From Kitasatospora phosalacinea (GTDB taxonomy: Bacteria; Actinomycetota; Actinomycetes; Streptomycetales; Streptomycetaceae), in the NCBI RefSeq assembly GCF_000717185.1, contig NZ_JNYE01000025.1, positions 62,001-126,000 on the forward strand: a DNA stretch of 64,000 nucleotides, read 5' to 3'. The first letter of the stretch is position 1, and each line of letters opens with the position of its first letter. Both the position numbers and the translations under genes were made by a program. Below the pieces are notes generated by a model, which searched no databases, had not been told where the DNA came from, and saw only the letters and a list, made by a program, of their open reading frames with translations. Positions 31,398-41,842 of the stretch are shown piece by piece.

Positions 31398-31889
31398 ATG
31401 CGGACGAGCGAAGGCGTGGAGTGGGGGCTGCACTGCTGCCTCACCCTGGTCTGGGTGGGCGGCGCGGAGCCGGTGCCCTCGGCCCGGCTGGCTGCGGTGT
31501 TCGAGCTGTCGCCGACGTACCTGAACAAGGTGCTGCAGCGGCTGACCCGGGCCGGGCTGCTGAGTTCCACCCCCGGGCCGCGCGGCGGGGTGCGGCTGGC
31601 CCGGGAACCGGAGCGGATCACCATGATGGACGTGGTCGCGGCCGTCGAGGGCCCGGACCCGCTGTTCGCCTGCGCCGAGATCCGGCAGCGCGGCGCGGGC
31701 GCGGAGGGTGCGGCGCCGCGCGAGTTCGCCCGGCCGTGCGGGGTCTCCACCGCGATGCGTCGGGCCGAGCTGGCCTGGCGCCGCGAGCTGTCCGACCAAA
31801 GCGTCGCCGACCTGGCGGCGGCCACCCCGGCCGCGTCGGTGGCCCGGATCCGCGCCAACTACGCCCGTCTGGCGGGCACTTCCGCCTGA
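31398..31889 (+). CDS. Rrf2-family transcriptional regulator
   Basis: 163 aa. Winged helix PSARLAAVFELSPTYLNKVLQRLTRAGLLSSTPGPRGGVRLAREPERIT, the typical Rrf2 layout with a glycine-rich wing. Family members such as IscR and NsrR bind Fe-S clusters through three closely spaced cysteines; here only C92 and C114 lie in that region, 22 residues apart, plus C13-C14 near the N-terminus. Any cluster would therefore be ligated unusually, or the protein may sense something else. Follows the ferredoxin gene by 73 bp; likely leaderless. Confidence 0.85.
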   Translation: MRTSEGVEWGLHCCLTLVWVGGAEPVPSARLAAVFELSPTYLNKVLQRLTRAGLLSSTPGPRGGVRLAREPERITMMDVVAAVEGPDPLFACAEIRQRGAGAEGAAPREFARPCGVSTAMRRAELAWRRELSDQSVADLAAATPAASVARIRANYARLAGTSA

Positions 31890-31910
31890 ACCTCCCCCGG
31901 GCCGGGGGCG

Positions 31911-32684
31911 CTACATCCACATGAACGGCATGCCCGCGACGGCCGCGGCGGACCGGTTGCTGAACGCCAGCACCTCCTGCACCTCACCCGCCTTGTCCGT
32001 CTTGCCCGTGTTGCCCGGGGCGTCGCCCGCCCGCTGGTCGAGGTAGCGCGAGACGGTCAGCGTGATGTGGTGGCCGACCAGTTCGACCCGGGTCGCCGAC
32101 ATCGGCTCGACGCCCTCGGCGGGGGCGAACAGCCCCTCCGGGTAGGTGAATTCGAAGGCCGCGGCCTTGTCCCGGACGGTCGGCAGGGCCTTGGCCGCGG
32201 CGCCCTCGTCGAGGAAGCGCAGCACCGTCACGCTGGAGATCACCGGCTGGTCGCCGCGGGTGAGCGCGACCCCGATCCAGCCCTGGCAGTCGAGGCCCGC
32301 CAGCACGTTGCGGGTCTTGTCGTTCTGCACCGCCGCGCAGTCCGCCCCCTCCCGGGAGCCCGAGCGGCGGGCCCGGTAGCCGTCGTACTCGTAGGCGCGC
32401 TGCGCGGGGAAGTACCGTTCCGCGACGAAGGACTGGGACTCCGTCAGCGGCTGCGCGGGGTGGCCCACCACGACCGCGGTGGTCTGGAGCTTGTCCCCGG
32501 AGGGCGTGCCCGTCGCGGTCTCCCCCTGGTGCGGTGAGGTCGCGACCACCCAGACCCCGCCGGCCGCGAGCACCGCGACGACGCTCCACAGCAGGGCCAG
32601 CCGCCGCCGCTCGCCGACCGCCCGGTGCCCGGTCGGCGGCTGCTCGTCGTCAGCGCGCGCGTGCGCTCCCCGCTGGATGGTCAT
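31911..32684 (-). CDS. Single-pass membrane-anchored hypothetical protein
   Basis: 257 aa. A 29-residue charged N-terminus precedes one membrane helix (LALLWSVVAVLAAGGVWVVAT), leaving the rest outside the cell. Two cysteines (DCAAVQ and GLDCQGW) could form a disulfide. No known domain; similar proteins are common in streptomycetes by appearance. ATG at 32684. A short CCCCCGG-G-CCGGGGG dyad separates it from the convergent Rrf2 gene. Confidence 0.6.
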   Translation of the reverse strand: MTIQRGAHARADDEQPPTGHRAVGERRRLALLWSVVAVLAAGGVWVVATSPHQGETATGTPSGDKLQTTAVVVGHPAQPLTESQSFVAERYFPAQRAYEYDGYRARRSGSREGADCAAVQNDKTRNVLAGLDCQGWIGVALTRGDQPVISSVTVLRFLDEGAAAKALPTVRDKAAAFEFTYPEGLFAPAEGVEPMSATRVELVGHHITLTVSRYLDQRAGDAPGNTGKTDKAGEVQEVLAFSNRSAAAVAGMPFMWM

Positions 32685-33012
32685 GGCGCAGATTGTAAGC
32701 AGTTGATCGGACGGTCGTTCCTTCGGGTCGGATGCATGCGCACTTCGGACCACCCGCGCCCCCTTCGCCACCGCCCCCGCGCCCCCTCCGCCACCGCCCC
32801 CGCACCGCTTCCACGCCGCCCCGCACCGCCCCTGCACTGCCCCCGCTACGCTGTGTGACGCATCTCTCCCGCCCACCGGTGCTCGTACGACCGACCGATG
32901 GTCGGCAAAACAGCAGGTCGGGGCCGTGTTGTGACAACCGGCACAGCCTGCGGGCGATCTTCTGGCGGGTTCCCTCTGGCGGACGTCGGGGCGGCCCGGG
33001 CAGGATCGGGCC
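32685..33012 (+). promoter_or_regulatory. Upstream region of bioB with two dyads
   Basis: 328 bp without a convincing gene. It holds a CCGCCACCGCCCCCGC direct repeat near 32770-32810, the dyad CCGACC-GAT-GGTCGG at 32891-32905 and GTTGT-G-ACAAC at 32928-32938. Either dyad could be the operator of a biotin repressor; neither obviously matches BirA or BioQ sites I know. Confidence 0.5.
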
Positions 33013-34269
33013 ATGGACCTCCTCGACATCCTGACCGACAAGGGCCTTCGCCGGGAACCGCCCACCCGGGAGGAGGCGCTGGCCGTGCTGGCCACCACCG
33101 ACGACCAGTTGCTGGACGTGGTCGCGGCCGCGGGCCGGGTGCGCCGGCAGTGGTTCGGCCGCCGGGTGAAGCTCAACTACCTGGTGAACCTGAAGAGCGG
33201 CCTGTGCCCGGAGGACTGCTCGTACTGCTCGCAGCGCCTCGGCTCGAAGGCGGAGATCCTCAAGTACACCTGGCTGAAGCCGGACCAGGCCGCCGAGGCC
33301 GCGGCGGCGGGCGTCGCGGGCGGGGCCAAGCGGGTCTGCCTGGTGGCGAGCGGGCGCGGCCCGACGGACCGCGACATCGACCGGGTCGCGGACACCATCG
33401 CGGCGATCAAGGACGCGGACGAGAACGTCGAGGTATGCGCCTGCCTGGGCCTGCTCTCCGACAACCAGGCCGAGCGGCTGAAGGCGGCCGGCGCGGACGC
33501 GTACAACCACAACCTGAACACCTCCGAGTCCACCTACGGCGACATCACCACCACCCACACCTACGCGGACCGGGTCGACACCGTCACCAAGGCGCACGGC
33601 GCGGGCCTGTCGGCCTGCTCGGGCCTGATCGCGGGCATGGGCGAGAGCGACGAGGACCTGGTCGACGTGGTGTTCGCGCTGCGCGGGCTGGACCCGGACT
33701 CGGTGCCGGTGAACTTCCTGATCCCTTTCGAGGGCACCCCGCTCGCCGAGGAGTGGAACCTCACCCCGCAGCGCTGCCTGCGGATCCTGGCGATGGTCCG
33801 ATTCGTCTGCCCCGACATCGAGGTGCGGATCGCCGGTGGCCGCGAGGTGCACCTGCGCTCGATGCAGCCGCTGGGCCTGCACATCGCGAACTCGATCTTC
33901 CTCGGCGACTACCTGACCAGCGAGGGCCAGGCCGGGCAGGCCGACCTCGACATGATCAAGGACGCCGGCTTCGAGGTGGAGGGCGCCGAGCAGACCACCC
34001 TCCCCCGCCACCGCGTCCCCGCCGGTTCCGGCTGCGGCGGCCACCAGGAGGCGGAGGCCTGCGGGACGGGCGGCGGCTGCGGCACCGGCTGCGGCCCGTG
34101 CGGCGGCCACGGGGCGGAGGCAACCGCGGCGGGCGAAGCGGGCGGGGCCGCGAGCGGGGCCGTCGAGACCGCGGGCGCCGGAACCGCGGGCGCCGAGGAC
34201 GAAGCGCGCACCGACCTGGTCCGGGTGCGCCGTCGCGGCGCCGGCACCGAACTGGCCCCGAACGCCTGA
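33013..34269 (+). CDS. bioB: Biotin synthase with Cys-rich C-terminal extension
   Basis: 418-aa radical-SAM enzyme that inserts sulfur into dethiobiotin. The CPEDCSYC triad binds the 4Fe-4S/SAM cluster; downstream family motifs include [18 protein letters not shown] and the [11 protein letters not shown] region that helps hold the second cluster. The core ends near residue 335. A tail follows with five cysteines and two histidines in 30 residues ([19 protein letters not shown] and on), then an Ala/Gly linker and a conserved-looking [19 protein letters not shown] end. First gene of bioB-bioA-bioD, overlapping bioA as TGATG. Confidence 0.95.
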   Translation: MDLLDILTDKGLRREPPTREEALAVLATTDDQLLDVVAAAGRVRRQWFGRRVKLNYLVNLKSGLCPEDCSYCSQRLGSKAEILKYTWLKPDQAAEAAAAGVAGGAKRVCLVASGRGPTDRDIDRVADTIAAIKDADENVEVCACLGLLSDNQAERLKAAGADAYNHNLNTSESTYGDITTTHTYADRVDTVTKAHGAGLSACSGLIAGMGESDEDLVDVVFALRGLDPDSVPVNFLIPFEGTPLAEEWNLTPQRCLRILAMVRFVCPDIEVRIAGGREVHLRSMQPLGLHIANSIFLGDYLTSEGQAGQADLDMIKDAGFEVEGAEQTTLPRHRVPAGSGCGGHQEAEACGTGGGCGTGCGPCGGHGAEATAAGEAGGAASGAVETAGAGTAGAEDEARTDLVRVRRRGAGTELAPNA

Positions 34270-35594
34270 TGGAGCGTCAGTACGCCGTGGACACCGCGCA
34301 GTTGATCGACCTGGACCGGGCGCACGTCTGGCACCCGTACGGTCCGATGCCGGGGACGGCCCGGCCCCTGGTGGTGGAGTCGGCCGCGGGCGTGCGCCTG
34401 CGGCTGGCCGAACCCGTGGGCGGGCACCGGGAGTTGGTCGACGGCATGTCGTCCTGGTGGGCGGCGGTCCACGGCTACCGGCACCCCGTGCTGGACGCCG
34501 CGGTGCGCACCCAGCTCGACTCGATGAGCCACGTCATGTTCGGCGGCCTGACCCACCGTCCGGCCGTCGAACTGGCGGTCAAGCTCGTCGAGTTGACGCC
34601 CGAGCCGCTGCAGCACGTGTTCCTCGCCGACTCCGGTTCGGTGTCGGTCGAGGTCGCGCTGAAGATGTGCCTGCAGTACTGGCGCTCGCTCGGCCGCCCC
34701 GAGAAGCACCGGGTGCTGACATGGCGCGGCGGCTACCACGGCGACACCTTCCACCCGATGTCGGTGTGCGACCCCGAGGGCGGGATGCACCACCTGTGGG
34801 GCGGCGTGCTGCCCCGGCAGCTGTTCGCCGCCGAACCGCCCGCCGGGTACGACGCCCCCGCCGACCCGGCGTACCTCGCGCACCTGGCCGGGCTGATCGA
34901 GCAGCACGCGGGCGAACTCGCCGCCGTGATCGTCGAACCGGTCGTCCAGGGCGCGGGCGGGATGCGCTTCCACAGCCCCGAATACCTGCGCGCACTAAGG
35001 GAGTTGTGCGACGCGCACGACGTGCTGCTGGTCTTCGACGAGATCGCCACCGGCTTCGGCCGTACCGGCGAGCTCTTCGCCGCCGACCACGCGGGCGTCT
35101 CCCCCGACGTGATGTGCCTGGGCAAGGCGCTGACCGGCGGCTACCTGACGCTGGCCGCGACGCTGTGCACCGGCCGGGTCGCCGAGGGCATCTCGCGCGG
35201 CGAGGTCCCGGTGCTGGCGCACGGCCCGACCTTCATGGGCAACCCGCTGGCCGCGGCCGTCGCCAACGCCTCGATCGACCTGCTGCTGCAACAGGACTGG
35301 CGCGGCGAGGTGAAGCGGATCGAGACCGGCCTGCGCACCGCGCTCGCCCCGTGCGCCGGACGGCCCGGGGTCGCGGACGTCCGGGTGCTGGGCGCGATCG
35401 GCGTGGTCCAGTTGGACGCACCCGTCGACATGGCCGCGGCGACCGCGGCCGCCACCGAACAGGGTGTGTGGCTGCGGCCGTTCCGCGACCTGATCTACAC
35501 CATGCCGCCGTTCGTCACCGGGGACGAGGACCTCGCCGCGATCGGCCGGGCGGTCGCCGCCGCGGCCACCGCCTCGACCGCCGCCACCGGTTAG
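34269..35594 (+). CDS. bioA: Adenosylmethionine-8-amino-7-oxononanoate aminotransferase
   Basis: 441-aa PLP-dependent class III aminotransferase that makes 7,8-diaminononanoate from KAPA and SAM. The N-terminal HVWHPYGPM, the [11 protein letters not shown] motif and [14 protein letters not shown] are BioA signatures; the PLP lysine is in [11 protein letters not shown]. The ATG overlaps the bioB stop (TGATG), so the two are translationally coupled. The stop is followed by a 208-bp gap containing an 8-bp tandem repeat before bioD. Confidence 0.95.
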   Translation: MERQYAVDTAQLIDLDRAHVWHPYGPMPGTARPLVVESAAGVRLRLAEPVGGHRELVDGMSSWWAAVHGYRHPVLDAAVRTQLDSMSHVMFGGLTHRPAVELAVKLVELTPEPLQHVFLADSGSVSVEVALKMCLQYWRSLGRPEKHRVLTWRGGYHGDTFHPMSVCDPEGGMHHLWGGVLPRQLFAAEPPAGYDAPADPAYLAHLAGLIEQHAGELAAVIVEPVVQGAGGMRFHSPEYLRALRELCDAHDVLLVFDEIATGFGRTGELFAADHAGVSPDVMCLGKALTGGYLTLAATLCTGRVAEGISRGEVPVLAHGPTFMGNPLAAAVANASIDLLLQQDWRGEVKRIETGLRTALAPCAGRPGVADVRVLGAIGVVQLDAPVDMAAATAAATEQGVWLRPFRDLIYTMPPFVTGDEDLAAIGRAVAAAATASTAATG

Positions 35595-35667
35595 CCCCCT
35601 ACCCCCGCCGCCCGGGAGCCCCGACGCCCCCACCAGCCCCACCAGCCAGCCCCGACACCTTGACGCC

Positions 35668-35760
35668 CCACCGGGCCACCGGGCCACCGGGCCACCGGGC
35701 CACCGGGCCACCGGGCCACCGGGCCACCGGGCCACCGGGCCACCGGGCCACCGGGCCACC
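35668..35760. repeat. 8-bp tandem repeat (CCACCGGG) x 11.6 between bioA and bioD
   Basis: Eleven exact units plus a partial twelfth, inside the probable bioBAD transcript. The unit length is not a multiple of three and the tract is non-coding, so slippage would change only spacing or RNA structure between the two genes. Confidence 0.95.
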
Positions 35761-35802
35761 GCCTCACCACCACCCCCCACCACCACCAGGAGCAGCCGCA
35801 CC

Positions 35803-36531
35803 ATGTCGCCCGTCCTCTTCGTCACCGGCACCGGCACCGAGGTCGGCAAGACGCTCACCACCGCCGCGGTCGCCGCGCTGTGCCCCGAGCCGGTCGCGGT
35901 GCTCAAGCCCGGCCAGACCGGGCTGGGGCCGGGCGAGCCGGGGGACGCGGACGAGGTCGCCCGGCTGGCCGGGCCGCTGGTGCGCCCGGTCGAACTGGCC
36001 CGCTACCCGGAGCCGCTCGCCCCGGAGACGGCGGCCCGCCGCGCCGGGCTGCCGCCGCTCGCCCCCGCGGACGTCGCCGAGGCCGTCGCCGCGCTCGCCG
36101 CCGAGCACCGCACCGTCCTGGTCGAGGGCGCGGGCGGGCTGCTGGTCCGCTACGACGAGCAGGGGCACACCCTCGCCGACTTCGCTCTCGCCTGCCGGCT
36201 CCTGGGCCTGGACGTCGAGTTCCTGCTCGTCGCGGCCGCCGGCCTGGGCACCCTGAACGCCACCGCGCTGACCGCCGAGGCCCTGCGCCAGCGCGGCCTG
36301 CCCCTGCGCGGCGTGGTCATCGGCAGCTGGCCCGCCGCCCCCGACCTCGCCACCCGCTGCAACCTCGCCGACCTCCCCACCGCTGCCGGAGCCCCCCTCC
36401 TCGGCGCCCTCCCCTCCGGCGCCGCCACCCACACCCCCGCCACCTTCCGCCCCTTCGCCGCCGCGTCCCTCGCCGCACCCCTGGGCGGCACCTGGAACGC
36501 CACCGCCTTCGCCGCCGCCCACCCGGCCTGA
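35803..36531 (+). CDS. bioD: Dethiobiotin synthetase
   Basis: 242-aa P-loop ATPase that closes the ureido ring of dethiobiotin. [12 protein letters not shown] is the family's modified Walker A, LKPGQTG the substrate loop and VEGAGGLLV the metal/CO2 region. The ATG has CAGGAG upstream. The last base of its TGA is the A of the next gene's ATG, so the two are coupled. With bioA and bioB upstream the late biotin pathway is complete; bioF (KAPA synthase) is not in the window. Confidence 0.93.
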   Translation: MSPVLFVTGTGTEVGKTLTTAAVAALCPEPVAVLKPGQTGLGPGEPGDADEVARLAGPLVRPVELARYPEPLAPETAARRAGLPPLAPADVAEAVAALAAEHRTVLVEGAGGLLVRYDEQGHTLADFALACRLLGLDVEFLLVAAAGLGTLNATALTAEALRQRGLPLRGVVIGSWPAAPDLATRCNLADLPTAAGAPLLGALPSGAATHTPATFRPFAAASLAAPLGGTWNATAFAAAHPA

Positions 36532-37250
36532 TGGGCCCCTCCCCTGACGCTTCCCTCGCCCTGCGCACGGGCCTCCACTCCCCCGCGCAGGCCCTGGAGT
36601 TCGTCCGCTGGCTCGCCGCCGCCTGGACGGACCGCCCGCTGACCCCCGCCGACGGCTGCACCGAATCCGAACTCGCCGCTACCGAGGCCCGGTTGGGCTT
36701 CCCGCTGCCCACCGTCCTGCGCTCCGGCTACGCGCTGTTCGGCCGCCGGAACAACCTGACCCGCACCCAGGACCCGCTGCTTCCGCCGTCCGGGCTGTAC
36801 GTCGACGAGGAGACGGGCGACGTGCTCGTCTTCCGCGAGGAGAACCAGGGGTGCGCGTCCTGGGGCGTCCTGCTGTCGGCCCCCGACCGGGACGACCCGC
36901 CGGTACTGGTGGACGCGGGCGACGGCTGGTTCCCCTTCCTGGAACGGACGTCACTGGCCTGGGTCGAACTCGTCCTCACCGAGTTCCTCCTCGGCTCCCC
37001 GCACTACGACGCCTGCGAACTCCCGTCCGCCCTGCTGCCCGCCCTGCACGCCCGGCACACCCGCCTCCCCCTCCCCGACCACCCGATGTGGGCGAGCCCC
37101 GCCGACTCCCCGATCCGCTGGTACGCCGCCCCCGGCCGCCTGCTCCGCCACGACGGCCCCGGCCCGCACTCCTGGCTGCACGCCACCGCCCGCACTCCGG
37201 CCGGCCTCGACGCGCTGCACGCCGACCTCCCCGCCCGCTGGGTCGGCTGA
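36531..37250 (+). CDS. SUKH/SMI1-KNR4-like protein coupled to bioD
   Basis: 239 aa. ESELAATEARLGFPLPTVLRSGYALFGRRNN matches the start of the SMI1/KNR4 (SUKH) fold, followed by GDVLVFREENQGCASWGVLL strands. Family members include toxin immunity proteins and housekeeping proteins of unknown role. TGATG overlap with bioD implies co-expression with biotin synthesis, but no functional link is known to me, and read-through from the operon may be all there is. Confidence 0.65.
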   Translation: MGPSPDASLALRTGLHSPAQALEFVRWLAAAWTDRPLTPADGCTESELAATEARLGFPLPTVLRSGYALFGRRNNLTRTQDPLLPPSGLYVDEETGDVLVFREENQGCASWGVLLSAPDRDDPPVLVDAGDGWFPFLERTSLAWVELVLTEFLLGSPHYDACELPSALLPALHARHTRLPLPDHPMWASPADSPIRWYAAPGRLLRHDGPGPHSWLHATARTPAGLDALHADLPARWVG

Positions 37251-37379
37251 GCGCCCCCGTCCCCGCCCCGGCCCGTTCGCGCGTCCGCCCCGGTGACCTC
37301 TCTGCGTGGCGCCCGGGGTGCGCGGGCGGGGTAGGCATAGCGTCTGGGTGACCCCTGCGGTGCGACGAGAGGACCGACC

Positions 37380-39512
37380 ATGCCACGGGCCACCACGAGG
37401 ACTTCCGCTCTGGCCGTGCTGGCCGTGCTCGGCGCCGTGGGCGCGGCCCCGGCGGCCGTGCCCGCGCCCGGGGCGGGCGAGGCGGTGGTGACGGTGCGCA
37501 CCGGCGGGGACCGGACGGGCGCGCAGTCCGTCGGCCCGCTGGCGGGCGTCCGGCTGGGGCTGTTCGCGGCGGCGGGGGACGCGGCGCCGGTCGACCCGGG
37601 GTGGGGCGTGTGCGTCTCGGACGCCGCCGGTGACTGCTCCTTCGCGGTCCCGGACACCGGCCCGGGCGGGGCGAACGCGGGTCGGGAACTGACGGTCCGG
37701 CAGTTGGACGGCGGGGTCCCGGCGGGCTGGTTCGCCAACCCGGTGCTGCGGACGGGGCCGGGCAGCGGCTCGGGCTCGGTCCGCTCCCCGTACGCGTTCC
37801 GCACCCCGGCGCTCGCCGCCGGGAACACGTACCGGTCGACCGCCGACTTCATGATCAGCGACGACTACAAGAACCTGCCGACCGCCTCCGGCGGGGTGTG
37901 GCAGAACTCGCGGAACAACCCGCCGCTGCCCGCCCGTTGCGGGCTGGACGTGGCCCTGGTGCTGGACCTGTCGGCCTCGGTCGGCGGCGAGCTGCCGTTC
38001 CTGAAGGCGGCCGCGGACCGCTTCACGGACGCGCTGACCGGCACGCCCTCCCGGCTGGCGGTGTTCTCCTTCGACCAGGCGTCCCCGGCGACCAGCGTGT
38101 CGGCGAACCACCCCGAGCTGCACCCGGTGTCGACCCCCGCGGGTGCGGCGGAGTTCAAGTCGCTGTACGCGGACTGGACGCTGGGCAAGGGCACCAACTG
38201 GGACACCGCACTGTGGTCGGTGGCGCAGGCCGCACCGGCGTACGACGCGGTGGTGGTGCTGACCGACGGCAACCCGACCCGGTTCGCCGACGACAAGCAG
38301 GGCGACGGCTCGAACACCCACTTCCGGGACGTGGAGAACGGCATCTTCTCCGCCAACTCGGTGAAGGCGAAGGGCAGTCGGCTGATCGCACTGGGCGTCG
38401 GCAAGGGCGTCGAGGGCGACTCGGGGCTGAACCTGCGGGCGCTCTCGGGGCCGACCGCGTACACCGAGGGCGGCGACCTGACGGCCGCCGACTACTTCCA
38501 GACCAAGGACTTCGCCACCGCCGGGCAGCAGTTGCACGACCTGGCGCTGACGCACTGCGACAACAGCGTGACGGTGGTCAAGCAGCTCGTCCCGGCCGGC
38601 ACGACGGGTGAGGACACCACGGGTGCGGTGAACGCCCCGGCGGGCTGGACGTTCACCGCGACCGGCCGGACGCCGGGGGTCGGCGGGCTGCCGGAGGAGC
38701 TCACCACGACGGACGACGGGACGGGGTCGGTGGTCTTCCAGCCGGAGCTGGGCGAGCTGCCGTCCGCGGCCCTGGACATCAGCGAACTCCAGCACGAGGG
38801 CTACGAGTTGGTCACCAAGGGCGGCAGGAACGCGGTCTGCGTGAACCTCGACACCGGGCAGCCGGTGGAGGTCTCGGACACCGGCTCGGCCGACCGCCCC
38901 GGGTTCGCCCTGGACCTGCCCCGGCTGGCCGCGGTCAGCTGCACGGTCTACAACCGCCCGGTCGCGGCGGCCGACCTGGCGGTGGACAAGACCTGGCGGA
39001 TCGACGGCACCACCCACCCGGAGGGCAGCCAGCCCGCCGGGTTCACCGCCACCGCCTCGCTGACCGGCCCGTCCGGCGCCGCCGCCTCGCCGCAGCCGTG
39101 GGGCGTCGCGCGCACCGGCTACCGGGTCGGCGACCGGGCCACTGTCGACGAGCAGGTCCAACTGGCCGACCCGGCCTGCCGGTTGACCGACCGGCGGATC
39201 ACCTCCCTGAACGGCGCCCCCGTCGACCTGCCGCTGGGCAGCGCACTCGCGCTCGACTCCGCGCACACCCGGGCCGAGGTCACCAACACCGTCGAGTGCG
39301 ACCACCGCACCCCGTCGCCGTCCCCCTCGCCGTCCCCCGCCCCGCCGACCCACCCCGGCGGCGGGCACCTCGCGGCCACCGGAGGCGGGGGCGCCGCGGC
39401 GCTGCTCCCGGCCGCCGGGGCGACCGTCCTCGCGGGCCTCGCCCTGCTGGCCGCCCGCGCCCGACTGGTCCGGTCGGTCCGGTCGGTCCGGCGGCACCGC
39501 GACGGCACCTGA
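37380..39512 (+). CDS. Cell-surface von Willebrand factor A domain protein with LAATG sorting-like end
   Basis: 710 aa. Signal peptide (1-28), a beta-sandwich-like region, then a VWA domain with MIDAS DLSAS near residue 197, a conserved threonine in KGTNWDTA and LTDGNP. Ig-like or SpaA/Cna-type repeats follow ([25 protein letters not shown]). The C-terminus has a Pro/Ser linker, LAATGGGG, a hydrophobic helix and an Arg tail, the layout of sortase substrates (LAXTG variant in actinobacteria). It may be a pilus-tip or adhesin-like protein. ATG with GAGAGGA. No sortase gene or pilin is next to it. Confidence 0.8.
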   Translation: MPRATTRTSALAVLAVLGAVGAAPAAVPAPGAGEAVVTVRTGGDRTGAQSVGPLAGVRLGLFAAAGDAAPVDPGWGVCVSDAAGDCSFAVPDTGPGGANAGRELTVRQLDGGVPAGWFANPVLRTGPGSGSGSVRSPYAFRTPALAAGNTYRSTADFMISDDYKNLPTASGGVWQNSRNNPPLPARCGLDVALVLDLSASVGGELPFLKAAADRFTDALTGTPSRLAVFSFDQASPATSVSANHPELHPVSTPAGAAEFKSLYADWTLGKGTNWDTALWSVAQAAPAYDAVVVLTDGNPTRFADDKQGDGSNTHFRDVENGIFSANSVKAKGSRLIALGVGKGVEGDSGLNLRALSGPTAYTEGGDLTAADYFQTKDFATAGQQLHDLALTHCDNSVTVVKQLVPAGTTGEDTTGAVNAPAGWTFTATGRTPGVGGLPEELTTTDDGTGSVVFQPELGELPSAALDISELQHEGYELVTKGGRNAVCVNLDTGQPVEVSDTGSADRPGFALDLPRLAAVSCTVYNRPVAAADLAVDKTWRIDGTTHPEGSQPAGFTATASLTGPSGAAASPQPWGVARTGYRVGDRATVDEQVQLADPACRLTDRRITSLNGAPVDLPLGSALALDSAHTRAEVTNTVECDHRTPSPSPSPSPAPPTHPGGGHLAATGGGGAAALLPAAGATVLAGLALLAARARLVRSVRSVRRHRDGT

Positions 39513-39523
39513 CCGGGCTGCCG

Positions 39524-39559
39524 ACGGCCGGTCGGAAACGGCCGGTCGGGAACGGTCGG
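39524..39559. repeat. 14-bp tandem repeat upstream of ligA
   Basis: Two and a half copies of ACGGCCGGTCGGRA directly before the ribosome-binding region of the ligase gene. Confidence 0.7.
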
Positions 39560-39589
39560 TTGTCAGTGCCGGACGGAAGGATAACGGTC

Positions 39590-41656
39590 ATGAACAACGC
39601 CGCTCCGCTCTCCTCCGGCGACTACGCCGACGCTGTTGCCACTGCCACGCGGGCCGCCGCCGCCTACTACGCGGACGGGACGACGACGCTCGGGGACGAC
39701 GAGTACGACGCGCTGGTGCGGGCGATCGCCGCGTACGAGCAGGCGCATCCGGAGGAGATGTCGGAGCAGTCGCCGACCGGGAAGGTCGCGGGTGGCGCCG
39801 CGGAGGGGGACGTGCCGCACTCGGTGCCGATGCTGTCGTTGGACAACGTGTTCTCGGGGGAGGAACTCGCGGACTGGGCGGCCTCGTTGGAGCGGCGGCT
39901 GGGCCGGGCCCCGGCCGGGTGGTGCGTGGAGCCGAAGCTGGACGGGCTGGCGGTCGCGGCCCGGTACGAGGCGGGTGCGCTGCGGCAGGTGCTGACGCGC
40001 GGCAACGGCCTCGCGGGGGAGGACATCACGCACACCGCGGGCGACGTACTGGGCCTGCCGGCCGTCCTGGCCGAGCCGGTCGACGTCGAGCTGCGCGGCG
40101 AAGTCCTGTTGACGCACGCCCAGTTCGAGCTGGCGAACGAGATCCGCACGGCGCACGGCGCGGTGCCGTTCGCCAATCCGCGCAACGGCGCGGCGGGCAC
40201 GCTGCGGGCCAAGGACCGGCCGTACCGGATCGAGTTGACGTTCTTCGCGTACGACGCGGTGGGCCTGGGCGGGGCGGACGGAGCGCTGGCGCACAGCGCG
40301 CTGCTGGAGCGGCTCGCGGCGCTCGGGGCGAACACCGCGGCGGCGACGGCGGCCGCGCCGCAGCGCTGCGAGAGCGTGGCGGAGGTGCAGCGGCGGGTCG
40401 AGGAGATCGCCGGGATGCGGGCCGCGCTGCCGTTCGGCATCGACGGCGTGGTGGTGAAGGCGGACGACGCGGCCGACCAGGCGCAGGCCGGTTCCGGTTC
40501 GCGGGCGCCGCGCTGGGCGGTGGCCCGCAAGCTCGCCGCCGAGCACAAGGTGACCAGGCTGCTGGCGGTGGAGTGGGCGGTGGGCCGGACGGGCGTCATC
40601 GCGCCGCGCGCCGTGCTGGAGCCGGTGGTGATCGACGGCGTGACGGTGTCGTTCGCGACGCTGCACAACCCGGCCGACATCGAGCGCCGCGGCCTGATGC
40701 TGGGCGACCGGGTGTTCGTCTACCGCGCGGGGGACGTGATCCCGCGGGTGGAGGCGCCGCTGGTGGAGGAGCGCACCGGCGCGGAGCAGCCGATCGTCTT
40801 CCCCTCGGCCTGCCCGCGCTGCGGGGAGGCGATCGACACCGGCGAGCAGCGCTGGCGCTGCGTGCGGGGCCGCAACTGCCAGGCGGTGGCGTCGATCATC
40901 TACGCGGCGGGCCGCGACCAGCTGGACATCGAGGGCCTGGGCTCGACCCGGGCGGTGCAGCTGGTGGAGGCCGGGCTGGTCCGCGACCTGGCGGACGTGT
41001 TCACCCTGACCCGCGAGCAGTTGCTCTCGCTGGAGCGGATGGGCGCCACCAGCACGGACAACCTGCTCGCCGCCGTCGAGACCGCCCGCAGCCGCCCGCT
41101 CAACCGGGTGCTGTGCGCGCTGGGCGTGCGCGGCACGGGCCGCAGCATGTCGCGCCGGATCGCCGCGCACTTCGGCTCGATGGCCGCGATCCGGGCGGCG
41201 GACGCCGAGACCCTGGCCGCCGTCGAGGGCATCGGCCCGGAGAAGGCCCGCCTGGTCGTCTCCGAACTCGCCGAACTCACCGACCTGTTGGACCGCCTGG
41301 CCGCCCTCGGCGTCGGCACCCAGGTCACCGCTCCCACTGCCCCCGCCCCCGTCCCCACCGCGGAACCCGCCGAGGGCGCGGAGCCCCCCGCCGGCGGCCC
41401 ACTGACCGGCGAGGCGGTCGTGGTGACGGGCAGCATGAGCGGCCCGCTGGCGGCGCTGTCCCGCAACGAGATGAACGAACTGATCGAACGCGCCGGAGGC
41501 AAGGCGTCCTCCTCGGTCTCCAAGCGCACCACCCTCCTGGTCGCGGGCGAGAAGGCCGGCTCCAAGCGCGCCAAGGCCGAGGAGCTGGGCATCCGCGTCC
41601 TCGACCCCGAGCAGTTCGCCGCCCTGCTCGCCGACCACCTCCCCGTGGCGGCCTGA
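39590..41656 (+). CDS. ligA: NAD-dependent DNA ligase, probable second paralogue
   Basis: 688-aa ligase with all domains: Ia ([15 protein letters not shown]), adenylation domain with K116 in EPKLDG, OB fold, four-cysteine zinc finger ([17 protein letters not shown] and a fourth C), helix-hairpin-helix repeats and a C-terminal BRCT domain ([11 protein letters not shown] to LADHLPV). It seals nicks using NAD. The neighbours here are unlike the mnmA/gatCAB context I expect for the housekeeping streptomycete ligA, and the sequence is a little short, so I suspect a second copy. ATG with GGAAGG. Confidence 0.9.
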   Translation: MNNAAPLSSGDYADAVATATRAAAAYYADGTTTLGDDEYDALVRAIAAYEQAHPEEMSEQSPTGKVAGGAAEGDVPHSVPMLSLDNVFSGEELADWAASLERRLGRAPAGWCVEPKLDGLAVAARYEAGALRQVLTRGNGLAGEDITHTAGDVLGLPAVLAEPVDVELRGEVLLTHAQFELANEIRTAHGAVPFANPRNGAAGTLRAKDRPYRIELTFFAYDAVGLGGADGALAHSALLERLAALGANTAAATAAAPQRCESVAEVQRRVEEIAGMRAALPFGIDGVVVKADDAADQAQAGSGSRAPRWAVARKLAAEHKVTRLLAVEWAVGRTGVIAPRAVLEPVVIDGVTVSFATLHNPADIERRGLMLGDRVFVYRAGDVIPRVEAPLVEERTGAEQPIVFPSACPRCGEAIDTGEQRWRCVRGRNCQAVASIIYAAGRDQLDIEGLGSTRAVQLVEAGLVRDLADVFTLTREQLLSLERMGATSTDNLLAAVETARSRPLNRVLCALGVRGTGRSMSRRIAAHFGSMAAIRAADAETLAAVEGIGPEKARLVVSELAELTDLLDRLAALGVGTQVTAPTAPAPVPTAEPAEGAEPPAGGPLTGEAVVVTGSMSGPLAALSRNEMNELIERAGGKASSSVSKRTTLLVAGEKAGSKRAKAEELGIRVLDPEQFAALLADHLPVAA

Positions 41657-41842
41657 GCCAGGGAGGCTGACGGCGCGTCGACGCCCGGGCCTAGACTTCG
41701 GGACGGCTTCGGCGGGCGGGTGGCGCACGCTGCTCCCGGACCCGGGCACCGTGCCGGGGGCCGGAGTTGCGGAGGAGCACCCGCCGCCGCCCGTCCCCCG
41801 TTCCCCGCTCCAAGACCGTCCTCGTACCGGAGAGCTCTCGAC

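Noticed and set aside
32732..33034. 100-codon plus-strand ORF ahead of bioB
   Set aside because: Proline/arginine low complexity arising from CCGCCACC repeats; it overlaps the bioB start and has no ribosome-binding site.
35668..35760. Regular array that might be mistaken for a CRISPR
   Set aside because: Units are 8 bp with no spacers, and there are no cas genes nearby.
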